NCBI GenBank assembly: GCA_965204355.1
Contig: OZ241983.1
Coordinates: forward strand, 4,464,001 to 4,528,000
DNA: 64,000 nucleotides
DNA from: PCPOR2b sp965204355
Lineage (GTDB): Bacteria; Poribacteria; WGA-4E; PCPOR2b
Direction of reading: 5' to 3'
A program made the position numbers and the translations under genes. This document shows, piece after piece, positions 1-8,309 of the stretch (positions are counted from its first letter, which is position 1; each line of letters begins with the position of its first letter). The notes beneath the pieces were generated by a model. The model made no database searches, was not told the origin of the DNA, and saw only the letters and a program-made list of their open reading frames with translations.

Positions 1-1
1 T

Positions 2-934
2 ATGATCGCTTTCCTCTTCCCAGGTCAAGGTTCTCAAAAAGTGGGGATGGGATTGGAGCTGTTTCAAGACTACGCCGTGGCTCGCACAGTCTTTGATGAA
101 GCGGATGCAGCCTTGAATCGAAAGTTGAGTCAACTCTGCTTTGAAGGGCCCGCAGAAGCTCTGAAACAGACCGAAAATACACAACTGGCGGTTCTGACAT
201 GCAGCGTCGCAGCCTTACGGGTCTTGAACGAACGAGGCATTACACCTCACGCGGTTGCTGGGCATAGCCTCGGAGAGTACTCCGCTCTTGTTGCAGCGGG
301 TGTGCTTACCTTCTCTGACGCACTGAGGTTGGTCGAATATCGAGCGCAAGTTATGGCAGATGCTTCCCAACGACAAGATTGCACAATGGCTGCAATTTTA
401 GGATTGGATGAAGTAACATTACAAGAGCTCTGCAAAGCCGCATCGTCTGCCGGTGTGGTGCAAATCGGAAATTATAACTGTCCTGGACAGCTGATTGTTT
501 CTGGCGATACTGCCGCTGTTGAAAAGGTAATGGATAGCGCAAAAGCTGCAGGTGCTAGACGTTGCCTCCAACTTGAGGTGAGTGGCGCGTTTCATTCTGC
601 CTTGATGGCGCCTGCACAGGAACAGCTGCAAACAGCAATCGATGATTTTCAATTCAACGATCCAAGGATTCAGGTAGTTGCTAACGTAACGGGCGATGTT
701 GTACAAACTACGGAGGAGATTCGCCGCTTGTTGATAGCACAAGTAACCTCCGCTGTTCAGTGGGAGAAGTCAATACGAACTATCGGTGCTGCCGGTATCT
801 CACACTTTGTGGAGGTAGGACCTGGGGCAGTGCTTTCTGGGATGGTACGGCGTACCCTTCCGAAAGCAATTTGTCTGAATGTAGAAGATATCCAAAGCCT
901 TGACAAAGTCATAGGTATAGTGTATAAGGGTTGA
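2..934 (+). CDS. fabD: malonyl-CoA:ACP transacylase FabD
   Basis: Transfers malonyl groups from CoA to acyl carrier protein, supplying the extender unit for cytoplasmic type II fatty acid synthesis. The 310-residue protein is of normal FabD length. It has the oxyanion motif GQGSQ at residues 8-12, the nucleophile motif GHSLG at 87-91 (Ser89), an Arg at 114 and the catalytic His at about 198 in GAFHS. The ATG lies at the second base of the window, so its ribosome binding site cannot be seen and an upstream start is possible. It is the first visible gene of a fabD-fabG-acpP-fabF operon, with four bases before fabG. The assignment is secure. Confidence 0.96.
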   Translation: MIAFLFPGQGSQKVGMGLELFQDYAVARTVFDEADAALNRKLSQLCFEGPAEALKQTENTQLAVLTCSVAALRVLNERGITPHAVAGHSLGEYSALVAAGVLTFSDALRLVEYRAQVMADASQRQDCTMAAILGLDEVTLQELCKAASSAGVVQIGNYNCPGQLIVSGDTAAVEKVMDSAKAAGARRCLQLEVSGAFHSALMAPAQEQLQTAIDDFQFNDPRIQVVANVTGDVVQTTEEIRRLLIAQVTSAVQWEKSIRTIGAAGISHFVEVGPGAVLSGMVRRTLPKAICLNVEDIQSLDKVIGIVYKG

Positions 935-938
935 CTAA

Positions 939-1679
939 ATGATACTTAAAGATAAAGTGGCAATTGTAACAGGCGCATCGCGTGGAATCGGGGAAGCGAT
1001 TGCTCGAAAGTTCTGTCAAGAAGGTGCAAGCGTGATGCTCTGTTCACGTTCCGCTGAATCCGTTGCTGCTATCGCTGAATCCCTTTCAGGCGAGAGCGGG
1101 AACGCAAAATCGACGCAAGCCGATATTGCCAACAAAGCCGATGTAGAGGCACTCGTGGATTTGACGCTGCAGGAATTTGACCGTGTCGATATCCTCGTAA
1201 ATAATGCGGGAATTACCCGTGATACCTTATTTATGCGAATGAAGGATGAGGACTGGGATGCGGTCATACAGACCAATCTCACGGGGACGACGTATTGTAT
1301 GCGTGCTGTTACCCGTCCAATGATGCGCCAAAGAGGTGGGCGAATCATTAATATCTCATCGGTTGTAGGAATTGTAGGCAATGCCGGACAAGCGAACTAC
1401 GCAGCTTCTAAAGCCGGAATAATTGGCTTGACGAAATCAGTTGCAAAAGAGGTAGGCAGCCGTGGCATCACCGTCAATGCAATTACCCCCGGTTTTATCA
1501 CAACCGATATGACAGAAAAAATATCGGAAACAGATCAACAGAAAATGTTAGAAATGATTCCAGCGGGCAGTTTCGGTACACCGGAAGATGTTGCAGAAAC
1601 TGCACTGTTTCTGGCATCAGATGCCGCCCGATACATCACTGGGCAAGCCATTCAAGTTGACGGTGGTATGTTTATGTAG
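939..1679 (+). CDS. fabG: 3-oxoacyl-ACP reductase FabG
   Basis: NADPH-dependent short-chain reductase that reduces 3-oxoacyl-ACP in the elongation cycle. The 246 residues contain the Rossmann motif TGASRGIG at 11-18, NNAG at 88-91, the catalytic Ser near 141 (NISSVVG) and the YxxxK pair Tyr154/Lys158 in QANYAASK, a context typical of true FabG rather than generic SDRs. The C-terminus ITGQAIQVDGGM is also FabG-like. It follows fabD by four bases and precedes acpP by 46, which supports the specific fatty-acid role. Confidence 0.96.
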   Translation: MILKDKVAIVTGASRGIGEAIARKFCQEGASVMLCSRSAESVAAIAESLSGESGNAKSTQADIANKADVEALVDLTLQEFDRVDILVNNAGITRDTLFMRMKDEDWDAVIQTNLTGTTYCMRAVTRPMMRQRGGRIINISSVVGIVGNAGQANYAASKAGIIGLTKSVAKEVGSRGITVNAITPGFITTDMTEKISETDQQKMLEMIPAGSFGTPEDVAETALFLASDAARYITGQAIQVDGGMFM

Positions 1680-1725
1680 GTGAATCTATATACAATTTTC
1701 AATAACTTAGGAGGATGATAAATCA

Positions 1726-1959
1726 ATGGCGATAGACCAAGATCGAATTATCAAAATGATTGCAGATCAGTTACAAATTGACGAAGAGCAGGTTAAACCT
1801 GATGCCTCGTTTATGGATGATTTAGGTGCTGATTCGTTGGATACAGTCGAATTGATCATGGCGCTTGAAGAGGAATTTGATATTGAAATTCCGGACAGCG
1901 AAGCTGAAAAGATTCGCACTGTGCAGCAGGCACTTGATTATCTAGGTGAGAATATCTAA
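1726..1959 (+). CDS. acpP: acyl carrier protein AcpP
   Basis: Small acidic carrier for growing acyl chains. At 77 residues it is the standard ACP length, with the DSL phosphopantetheine attachment motif at residues 36-38 (Ser37) in GADSLDTVEL. A strong Shine-Dalgarno AGGAGG lies about 10 bases before the ATG, fitting the high expression expected for ACP. It sits between fabG and fabF; the 161-base gap to fabF holds a hairpin listed separately. Confidence 0.97.
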   Translation: MAIDQDRIIKMIADQLQIDEEQVKPDASFMDDLGADSLDTVELIMALEEEFDIEIPDSEAEKIRTVQQALDYLGENI

Positions 1960-2032
1960 TAGTTGCAGTTGCTCACTTAGAGCGTTGCAGTTACCGATTC
2001 GGCAGACAGGTTCTGCTTATTATCTGGGGAGG

Positions 2033-2067
2033 GTGTGCTATTAACCTTCGGTTATGTAATAGCACAC
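2033..2067 (+). promoter_or_regulatory. intercistronic hairpin between acpP and fabF
   Basis: The arms GTGTGCTATTA and TAATAGCACAC are exactly complementary over 11 bp, and the inner ACC/GGT extends the stem beyond a small bulge around a TTCG-containing loop. No T-run follows, so it is not a typical intrinsic terminator. It may stabilise or separate the abundant acpP message from fabF. Function is inferred from position only. Confidence 0.5.
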
Positions 2068-2120
2068 ATTCCCTTTCCATCAACCTATTTCTATATTTCC
2101 AAGGCGAAAGAGGTATATTC

Positions 2121-3362
2121 GTGGGGAATCGAGTCGTTATCACCGGAATGGGAGTTGTCTGTTCTGTAGGCAACACTAAAGATGAGTTTTGGGAATCAAT
2201 TGCGGTAGGCAAGAGCGGTATTGATCGGGTTACCCATTTTGATCCGGGGGATTTTCGTACGCAAATTGGGGGCGAGATCAAAGGGTTTGCGCCGGGGGCG
2301 TATCTTCCACGGAAGGCTGTGGCGCGTTTGCCGTTGTTCATCCAATATGCACTGGTATCTGCAATCCAAGCCCAACAGGATGCAGATCTCGATCTCTCTT
2401 CGGTAGATCCTTATCGCGTTGGTGTCGGCGTCGGATCCGGAATTGGTGGCATCAGTGTCCTAGAGGAAAATCACCGACTCTTGATGGAAAAAGGACCGAG
2501 AAGGGTCAGTCCGTTTTTTGTGCCTCACGAGATTATTAACATGGCCGCTGGGCAGATCTCGATTCACTTGAAACTCAAGGGTCCCAATTTTGCATCTGTT
2601 ACCGCCTGTGCGACAGCAAACAACGCAATTGGGGAATCATTCAAGATCATTCAACGTGGTGATGCCGATGTGATGTTTACGGGTGGCTCAGAAGATGCAA
2701 TCACCCCGTTGAGTTTTGCTGGTTTCTGCGCCATGCGGGCAATGTCTACACGCAATGACGAACCGCAGCAGGCAAGCCGTCCATTTGATCAAGAGCGCGA
2801 TGGGTTTGTGATGGGCGAGGGAGCGGGTGTCCTAGTTTTAGAATCCCTCCCACACGCCTTGAAGCGCAATGCACCTATCTTCGGCGAGATTGTTGGCTAC
2901 GGGATGAGTGCTGATGCATATGATATGGTGCACCCAAGTGAAAACGGAGAAGGGGCTGCCAAGTCAATGGAATTGGCGCTGAAAGATGGCGGAATTGCAC
3001 CAGAGGACGTTGATTATATCAATGCCCACGGCACCTCAACGCCGTCAGGCGATATTGCAGAGACTCTGGCTGTTAAGTCGCTTTTTGGAGACCACGCCAA
3101 TCGCCTGCCCATGAGTGCCACGAAATCTATGATAGGTCACCTGCTTGGTGCTGCCGGGGCAGTCGAGTTGATTGCTACCTTGTGTGCAATGGAAAACGAC
3201 TATATCCCACCGACCATCAACTACGAAAATCCGGATCCAGAATGTGATTTGGACTGTGTGCCAAATCAAGGTCGATCTGCAAATATCCAAGTCGCACTGT
3301 CCAATGCTTTCGGTTTTGGCGGACACAACACATCCATTGCCGTCCGAAAATATGTGGCGTAA
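2121..3362 (+). CDS. fabF: beta-ketoacyl-ACP synthase II FabF
   Basis: Condensing enzyme that elongates acyl-ACP with malonyl-ACP. The 413 residues are normal length for KAS II. The Cys-His-His catalytic set is visible: Cys163 in TACAT, His303 in NAHGTSTPSGD and His340 in IGHLLGAAGA, with Lys335 in MSATKS. The start is GTG with the purine-rich stretch AAAGAGG about 8 bases upstream. It closes the fab operon and is followed by a long hairpin and T-run. Confidence 0.96.
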   Translation: MGNRVVITGMGVVCSVGNTKDEFWESIAVGKSGIDRVTHFDPGDFRTQIGGEIKGFAPGAYLPRKAVARLPLFIQYALVSAIQAQQDADLDLSSVDPYRVGVGVGSGIGGISVLEENHRLLMEKGPRRVSPFFVPHEIINMAAGQISIHLKLKGPNFASVTACATANNAIGESFKIIQRGDADVMFTGGSEDAITPLSFAGFCAMRAMSTRNDEPQQASRPFDQERDGFVMGEGAGVLVLESLPHALKRNAPIFGEIVGYGMSADAYDMVHPSENGEGAAKSMELALKDGGIAPEDVDYINAHGTSTPSGDIAETLAVKSLFGDHANRLPMSATKSMIGHLLGAAGAVELIATLCAMENDYIPPTINYENPDPECDLDCVPNQGRSANIQVALSNAFGFGGHNTSIAVRKYVA

Positions 3363-3416
3363 AACGTGGGTTTCTGAATAGACACAACTTAATAAAGAGT
3401 TAAGCGTTCCATTACT

Positions 3417-3520
3417 GGCTCATGTAAACAGAAGGTGCAAAGCGCCAAAAGAAACCGATTTACTTTCTTAAAAACTCGGTTTCGGTTGCACGATTTCTTA
3501 ACATGAGCCTTATTTTTTTA
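3417..3520 (+). terminator. terminator-like long hairpin after fabF
   Basis: Nested inverted repeats pair GGCTCATGT with ACATGAGCC, GTGCAA with TTGCAC and GAAACCGA with TCGGTTTC, and a TTATTTTTTT run follows. The structure lies 55 bases after the fabF stop and is suited to end fab transcription. Related hairpins with the same GAAACCGA core and GGCTCATG ends occur near 32661-32750, and a partial end at 36545-36586, so it also belongs to a dispersed repeat family. Confidence 0.75.
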
Positions 3521-3637
3521 TCAACATTCACAGGTATGTAGTTCGGCAGTTCATCGCTACGCAGCACAACTCCTAATGGCAGAGAGATTACAACCGTAGG
3601 GGTGACCCTCATGGTTGGCACCTTGGACTATCGTGGC

Positions 3638-4978
3638 TTAGAACTGTTGGAACGCAGCCCGGACTTCGGACACCAACCTGTCGATATGCGCCTCCGTCAT
3701 CGGGAGCGATACATTTCCGCCGCTAGTCCAATGAATCCCATGATTCAAGAGCCAGAAAAAGAGATAATCCTGCAATAGTTTGTCATCTTGTGCAGCTTCT
3801 CGATAGTTCCGTGGACGTTGAGGTAGAAAGTGGACACGGAAAAGCGAGCCAACCACGGTGACTTGGGCTTCGACCTCTACTTCCGCAAACACAGATTCTA
3901 ATCCCGTTCCCAACCGCTGCGTTAGCGCACCGATTTTCTCGTACGCCTCCGGGGTCATTGTTTGGAGCGTGACAAGGCCGGCGACCGTGGAGATGGGATT
4001 CGCATTGTAAGTTCCCGACTGAGGAATCTTCGCGCCAGACGTAGGATCGTACAATCCCATCACATCGGCGCGCCCACCGAAGGCCGCTCCCGCCGTTCCT
4101 CCTGCAATAACTTTTGCCATACATGTCAAATCGGGCTTTACGTCGTAAAGTTCCTGGGCGCCGCCCGGGGATGCCCTGAAACTAATAATCTCGTCAAAGA
4201 CCAGCAGCGCTCCTATCTGTGTCGTAAGTTCTCTCAGGCGGGTCAGGAAACCGTCAACTGGAAGGCAAGTGCCCGCACCCGTTGCCAGCGGATCTACAAT
4301 CACAGCCGCCAAGTCATCGGCGTTCTCACTGATGATTTCGGCGCAAGCATCTGCGTCATTAAATGGCAATACGATTACCTCTTCAAGGACTGCCGGCGAA
4401 AGCCCTGCCGTTGAAGGAACCGATAGAGGACGATCAGCGGGACCCAACTCTGGTCCCAACGGCGGAACATAGCTAACGAGCGCGTACTCACCCACGCCGT
4501 GATATGCCCCTTCAAATCTGGCAATTTTACGTTTCCCGGTGAACCCCCTAGCAACCCTCAACGCGTTCAGTACCGCTTCAGTTCCAGAGCTACAGAAGCG
4601 AATCCGTTCCAAGGAGGGCACCCGTTCCTGCAACAGTTCCGCCATCTCGACTTCAAGGGCTGTTGGTCGAGAGAACGCCGTTCCTTTAGCCACACGGTCC
4701 TGAAGGGCTTCGACAATCGCAGGATGAGCGTGCCCCAAAATCAAAGCTGTATTGTTGTTAACGAAATCCAATAGACGATGACCATCTAAGTCATAGAAAT
4801 AGACGCCTTCGCCACGTTCTATATAAATCGGAAAGGGCTTCATATACGCACCGGTACGGGTGTTACCGCCCGGCAACGATTCCTTTGCGCGTTCAGACAT
4901 CTCTCTTGAGCGTGGATTGTTAGCTACATATTCCGTGACCAAGCTATCGAGCGAGTTCTGCAATACTTGCTTGTCCAT
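3638..4978 (-). CDS. class III aminotransferase, glutamate-1-semialdehyde aminomutase-like
   Basis: PLP-dependent fold-type I enzyme of the class III aminotransferase group. The 446 residues include the substrate/PLP region SSGTEAV near 130, the cofactor-binding Asp in FDEII near 262 and the Schiff-base Lys at 289 in MAKVIAGG. The closest familiar proteins are HemL-like aminomutases and the broader 'aspartate aminotransferase family'. No tetrapyrrole genes are adjacent, so a catabolic transaminase or mutase role is as likely as haem synthesis. The Shine-Dalgarno AGGGAG lies just before the ATG. It follows the VOC gene on the same strand by 56 bases. Confidence 0.85.
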   Translation of the reverse strand: MDKQVLQNSLDSLVTEYVANNPRSREMSERAKESLPGGNTRTGAYMKPFPIYIERGEGVYFYDLDGHRLLDFVNNNTALILGHAHPAIVEALQDRVAKGTAFSRPTALEVEMAELLQERVPSLERIRFCSSGTEAVLNALRVARGFTGKRKIARFEGAYHGVGEYALVSYVPPLGPELGPADRPLSVPSTAGLSPAVLEEVIVLPFNDADACAEIISENADDLAAVIVDPLATGAGTCLPVDGFLTRLRELTTQIGALLVFDEIISFRASPGGAQELYDVKPDLTCMAKVIAGGTAGAAFGGRADVMGLYDPTSGAKIPQSGTYNANPISTVAGLVTLQTMTPEAYEKIGALTQRLGTGLESVFAEVEVEAQVTVVGSLFRVHFLPQRPRNYREAAQDDKLLQDYLFFWLLNHGIHWTSGGNVSLPMTEAHIDRLVSEVRAAFQQF

Positions 4979-5034
4979 CTTATCTCCCTTATTTTTAACT
5001 GACTCTTGTTAATCTTTATCGCGAGTTCGTGAGG

Positions 5035-5496
5035 TTATCGCTCACGCTCCGTCTCCGGTGCCTGAAAAAGCTCCATTGTGATTCCATCTGGGTCTGTCAT
5101 ATAAATCGCCCAAGCACCTCTATTTGCACCTGCTGTAATCTCGACGGGTGACGAACGGAACTTCACACCCGCAGCACGCAATTCTTCATATGCTGCCCGC
5201 AAATCCTCAACGAAAAATGCGATGTGTGAGCTGCCTACATTTTTGGTGCGGACATCGGCGGCGATACCGCGTGGAACAACATACTCAATTAATTCGATGG
5301 CATGGGTCGAACCGGGAACGCGCAACATTGCCATTTGTGCAATACTGTCGGGATAGCCTACAATATCGCGGAAGTATTGGTCCCGATTCTCGCGCTGCCA
5401 AATCACCTCGCAGCCGAGCAGTCCAACATAGAATTCAAGTGAGCGTTCAAGGTTAGAAACGGTATAACTGGTGTGATGTGCGCCGATGATTTTCAT
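5035..5496 (-). CDS. VOC (glyoxalase/bleomycin-resistance) family protein
   Basis: A single-chain vicinal-oxygen-chelate metalloprotein of 153 residues with two beta-alpha-beta-beta-beta halves. The N-terminal half begins MKIIGAHHTSYTVSNLERS and contains the YVGLLG element; the C-terminal half ends in DPDGITMELFQ, carrying the usual metal-ligand Glu. I chose the ATG at 5496 because GGGGAGG lies directly upstream; an in-frame ATG 14 codons earlier has none. It is probably the first gene of a two-gene unit with the class III aminotransferase. Substrate unknown. Confidence 0.85.
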   Translation of the reverse strand: MKIIGAHHTSYTVSNLERSLEFYVGLLGCEVIWQRENRDQYFRDIVGYPDSIAQMAMLRVPGSTHAIELIEYVVPRGIAADVRTKNVGSSHIAFFVEDLRAAYEELRAAGVKFRSSPVEITAGANRGAWAIYMTDPDGITMELFQAPETERER

Positions 5497-5594
5497 GCCG
5501 CCTCCCCAAGATTGCAGGTCGTTAGAGAATGAGTACATTTACTACGATTCCGCATTTTACCAGAGATCCGACATGGTGTCAATTCGGAATGTTG

Positions 5595-5630
5595 TTTCAG
5601 TCTTCTGTAAATCGTGCTATAATTTTAAGT
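5595..5630 (+). promoter_or_regulatory. possible sigma-70 promoter for the MacB-like permease
   Basis: A perfect TATAAT at 5618-5623 has a weak TTTCAG 17 bases upstream, about 120 bases before the permease start. This is a motif match only. Confidence 0.35.
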
Positions 5631-5746
5631 CACATTGGGAGCAATCATCCTGCTATCAAACTGAAATGGTGGCTGTTAATCCTTAGACCCTAAATTCCGT
5701 CTCACTGTATGAACAGAGGTAAACGCAAAAGACACAGGAGAATTTA

Positions 5747-6994
5747 ATGCAAATCCTACAAAGCTTATTCATTGGGTTGGCTGCCCTTAGACGGAATAAA
5801 CTCAGATCTCTGCTGACGATGCTCGGTATCATCATCGGTATCTCTGCCGTTGTTGGCATGGTTTCGATTGGTGATGGAGCAAAGTTTCTAGTCTTAGCGG
5901 AATTCGAACGGATGGGTGGATCTGATTTAATTATCTGTTTCCGTCCACGCTGGATCCAGAGAGAAGAGGATGGCGAATGGATCCAGAACAAAGCGCCAGT
6001 GTATCTTGAATACGAAGATATCAACGCAATTATGATGTCCTGCCCTTCGATCAAAAGCATCACAGGGGAGATCGATACGATGGCGCGGCCCATATCGTAC
6101 AAAGGGGAGACGAGGCATTTCCGCTTTGAAGGCGTTACACCGCTTTATCAGGAAGTGCACAATTGGCATGTCGAATCTGGGCGTTTTATCCAACAAGAAG
6201 ATCTGGATCGGAACGAGTCCGTATGCGTGATTGGAGTGCAGGTACAAAGAGATCTGTTTGGCAAAACGGATCCAATCGGTCAAGAATTGAAAATTGGACG
6301 GCAGCGGTTTACTGTCGTGGGAGTGATGGAGGAAAAAGGGAATAGAATGGCGACCGAGGGCTGGGATGAAAAGCTAATCGTTCCATTCACCACGATGTGG
6401 ACCCGTTTCATCGGCAATCAGAAACATGGATTTGAATTGTGGATGAAAGCGGAGAGTTTTGAAAGCGTGGACCAAGCACTAGCCGAAGTGATGATTACCC
6501 TGCGGCGCCGACACGGTTCTGAAGAGCACTTTCAATTTTACACCGCAAAGGCCGTCCTGGAACAGGTCGGTCAAGTTAGTCGGGTCCTTAAGATTCTGCT
6601 CGGAGGTGTCGCGAGTATCTCGCTATGGGTTGGGGGCATCGGTATCATGAATATCATGCTGGTTTCTGTTACGGAACGCACACGGGAAATTGGGTTGCGC
6701 AAAGCTGTGGGCGCAAGACACCGCGATATTCTGCAGCAGTTTTTAATCGAATCAGTTGTTCTGAGCGTTTCCGGAGGACTGATTGGGATTTTCATTAGTG
6801 GATTTATTACCTTTATGGTCGCATGGGGGGTTACCACCTTTCTCATCAAAGAGACGGAATGGCCCGCGGTTGTATCATTGTGGGCGGCAGCTACCGCTTT
6901 CTGTTCTTCCGTGCTTATTGGTGTAGTATTTGGCATTCTTCCTGCCTATAAGGCTGCACGGTTGATGCCAACTGAGGCGCTGCGACATGAGTAA
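5747..6994 (+). CDS. MacB/FtsX-type ABC transporter permease
   Basis: Inner-membrane permease of the MacB type. Its 415 residues show one N-terminal transmembrane helix (about 18-42), a large periplasmic MacB_PCD domain, then three helices near 275-305, 325-355 and 370-400 forming the FtsX domain. The stretch GVGGIGIMNIMLVSVTERTR is nearly preserved (WVGGIGIMNIML) and the C-terminus ARLMPTEALRHE is typical. These permeases work mechanotransductively in efflux or lipoprotein handling. No ATPase or membrane-fusion gene is adjacent, so partners must be encoded elsewhere. AGGAG lies 5 bases before the ATG. Confidence 0.9.
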   Translation: MQILQSLFIGLAALRRNKLRSLLTMLGIIIGISAVVGMVSIGDGAKFLVLAEFERMGGSDLIICFRPRWIQREEDGEWIQNKAPVYLEYEDINAIMMSCPSIKSITGEIDTMARPISYKGETRHFRFEGVTPLYQEVHNWHVESGRFIQQEDLDRNESVCVIGVQVQRDLFGKTDPIGQELKIGRQRFTVVGVMEEKGNRMATEGWDEKLIVPFTTMWTRFIGNQKHGFELWMKAESFESVDQALAEVMITLRRRHGSEEHFQFYTAKAVLEQVGQVSRVLKILLGGVASISLWVGGIGIMNIMLVSVTERTREIGLRKAVGARHRDILQQFLIESVVLSVSGGLIGIFISGFITFMVAWGVTTFLIKETEWPAVVSLWAAATAFCSSVLIGVVFGILPAYKAARLMPTEALRHE

Positions 6995-7079
6995 CGGTGC
7001 TATGAAGAATAATCCACCACATCGGTGGAGCTAAATTGATGCAAATGAGAAAATCTGAGGTATGAAAGGAGAGATAGAT

Positions 7080-8174
7080 GTGATCAAGTTATACGGCGAG
7101 GAGTACCATCGCTTACAGCTGCTTCGACATATCGGAGACGTTTCCCAGATTGCCGGTGTGAAGCAGTATGAATTAGCAAGTGGACTGGAAAAAGGAGTTG
7201 CTGGCGTTGATTTCCGGACAGGTTCCGGATTAAATTTCTCCGTGCTGCCAGACCGTGGGTTAGACATCTCCTATGCGGAATACAACGGTATTCCATTGTG
7301 CTGGCGTTCGAGCACCGGTGATGTTGCGCCGACATATTATGAACCGGAAGGGAATGGATGGCTACGCGGATTCTTTGGTGGGCTACTAACCACCTGCGGC
7401 ATGACGTATCTTGGCGAACCGGAGGCAGATGGTGAAGCGTCCCTTGGTTTGCATGGTCGCGTCTCTTACCTTCCCGCCCAAAATGTGTGGATCGATAGCC
7501 GATGGGAGGGAGATCGGTATATCATGTGGGCTCAGGGGAAAGTGACAGAGACGACAGTTTCGGGTGAAAATCTCTGTCGAACCCGGCGCGTTTGGACAGA
7601 GCTTGGCGCAACGAAACTGCATATCGAAGATATCGTCGAGAATCTTGGCTATCAGGATACACCGCACATGTACCTATTCCACGTCAATCCCGGATTTCCT
7701 ATCGTTGCTGAAGGGTCTGAGTTGATTGCTCCTTCATCGCGGACAATCCCAATGGATGAACACTCGGAAGGAAAATTGAACGACCATGCGCGATGTGAAG
7801 CACCTACCGTCGATTTTCGTGAAGAGGTATACTACCATGAAATGCAAGCGGACGAGGATAACCATATCTATGTTGCTCTCGTCAATAGGTCCTTCAACAA
7901 TGGGCAGGGGCTTGGACTCTATGTTAGATATCATCAAACCCAACTTCCCAAATTTGTGCAGTGGAAAATGAACAGTGAAGGTCTCTATGTCATCGGCTTG
8001 GAACCGGCGAACTGCTGGGTTGATGGCAGGTCAAAGGAGCGAGAACGAGGGACGCTGGAATTTCTCGAACCGGGTGGACGCAGACACTATGAGGTTGAAA
8101 TCGGTGTTCTGACTTCTAACGAAGCGATTGAGGGGCTAGCAGAAAAGATTGAAGCGACAAAGAGAAATAACTAA
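7080..8174 (+). CDS. DUF4432 family protein, aldose-1-epimerase-like
   Basis: About 364 residues with the galactose-mutarotase-like beta-supersandwich features of DUF4432: GVDFRTGSGLNFSVLPDRGLDI near the N-terminus, LHGRVSYLPA centrally and PHMYLFHVNPGFP later. Members are presumed sugar-binding epimerases; no activity is established. I place the start at GTG 7080 because AAAGGAGAG ends 6 bases before it and the protein then begins MIKLYGEEY; an in-frame ATG at 7062 would put that signal inside the gene. It follows the permease by 85 bases. Confidence 0.85.
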   Translation: MIKLYGEEYHRLQLLRHIGDVSQIAGVKQYELASGLEKGVAGVDFRTGSGLNFSVLPDRGLDISYAEYNGIPLCWRSSTGDVAPTYYEPEGNGWLRGFFGGLLTTCGMTYLGEPEADGEASLGLHGRVSYLPAQNVWIDSRWEGDRYIMWAQGKVTETTVSGENLCRTRRVWTELGATKLHIEDIVENLGYQDTPHMYLFHVNPGFPIVAEGSELIAPSSRTIPMDEHSEGKLNDHARCEAPTVDFREEVYYHEMQADEDNHIYVALVNRSFNNGQGLGLYVRYHQTQLPKFVQWKMNSEGLYVIGLEPANCWVDGRSKERERGTLEFLEPGGRRHYEVEIGVLTSNEAIEGLAEKIEATKRNN

Positions 8175-8309
8175 TCTGAAGCGGCTGAAATGCCAATCCA
8201 GAAATATGGGTCCGAGCCAATCCTATCTCGCCCATCGAGGCAACGCGGGTTGCCTTGGATAATGGGATAGTTCCATTCCCTATTGACCTTTACAAAGGAG
8301 AAATAAATT

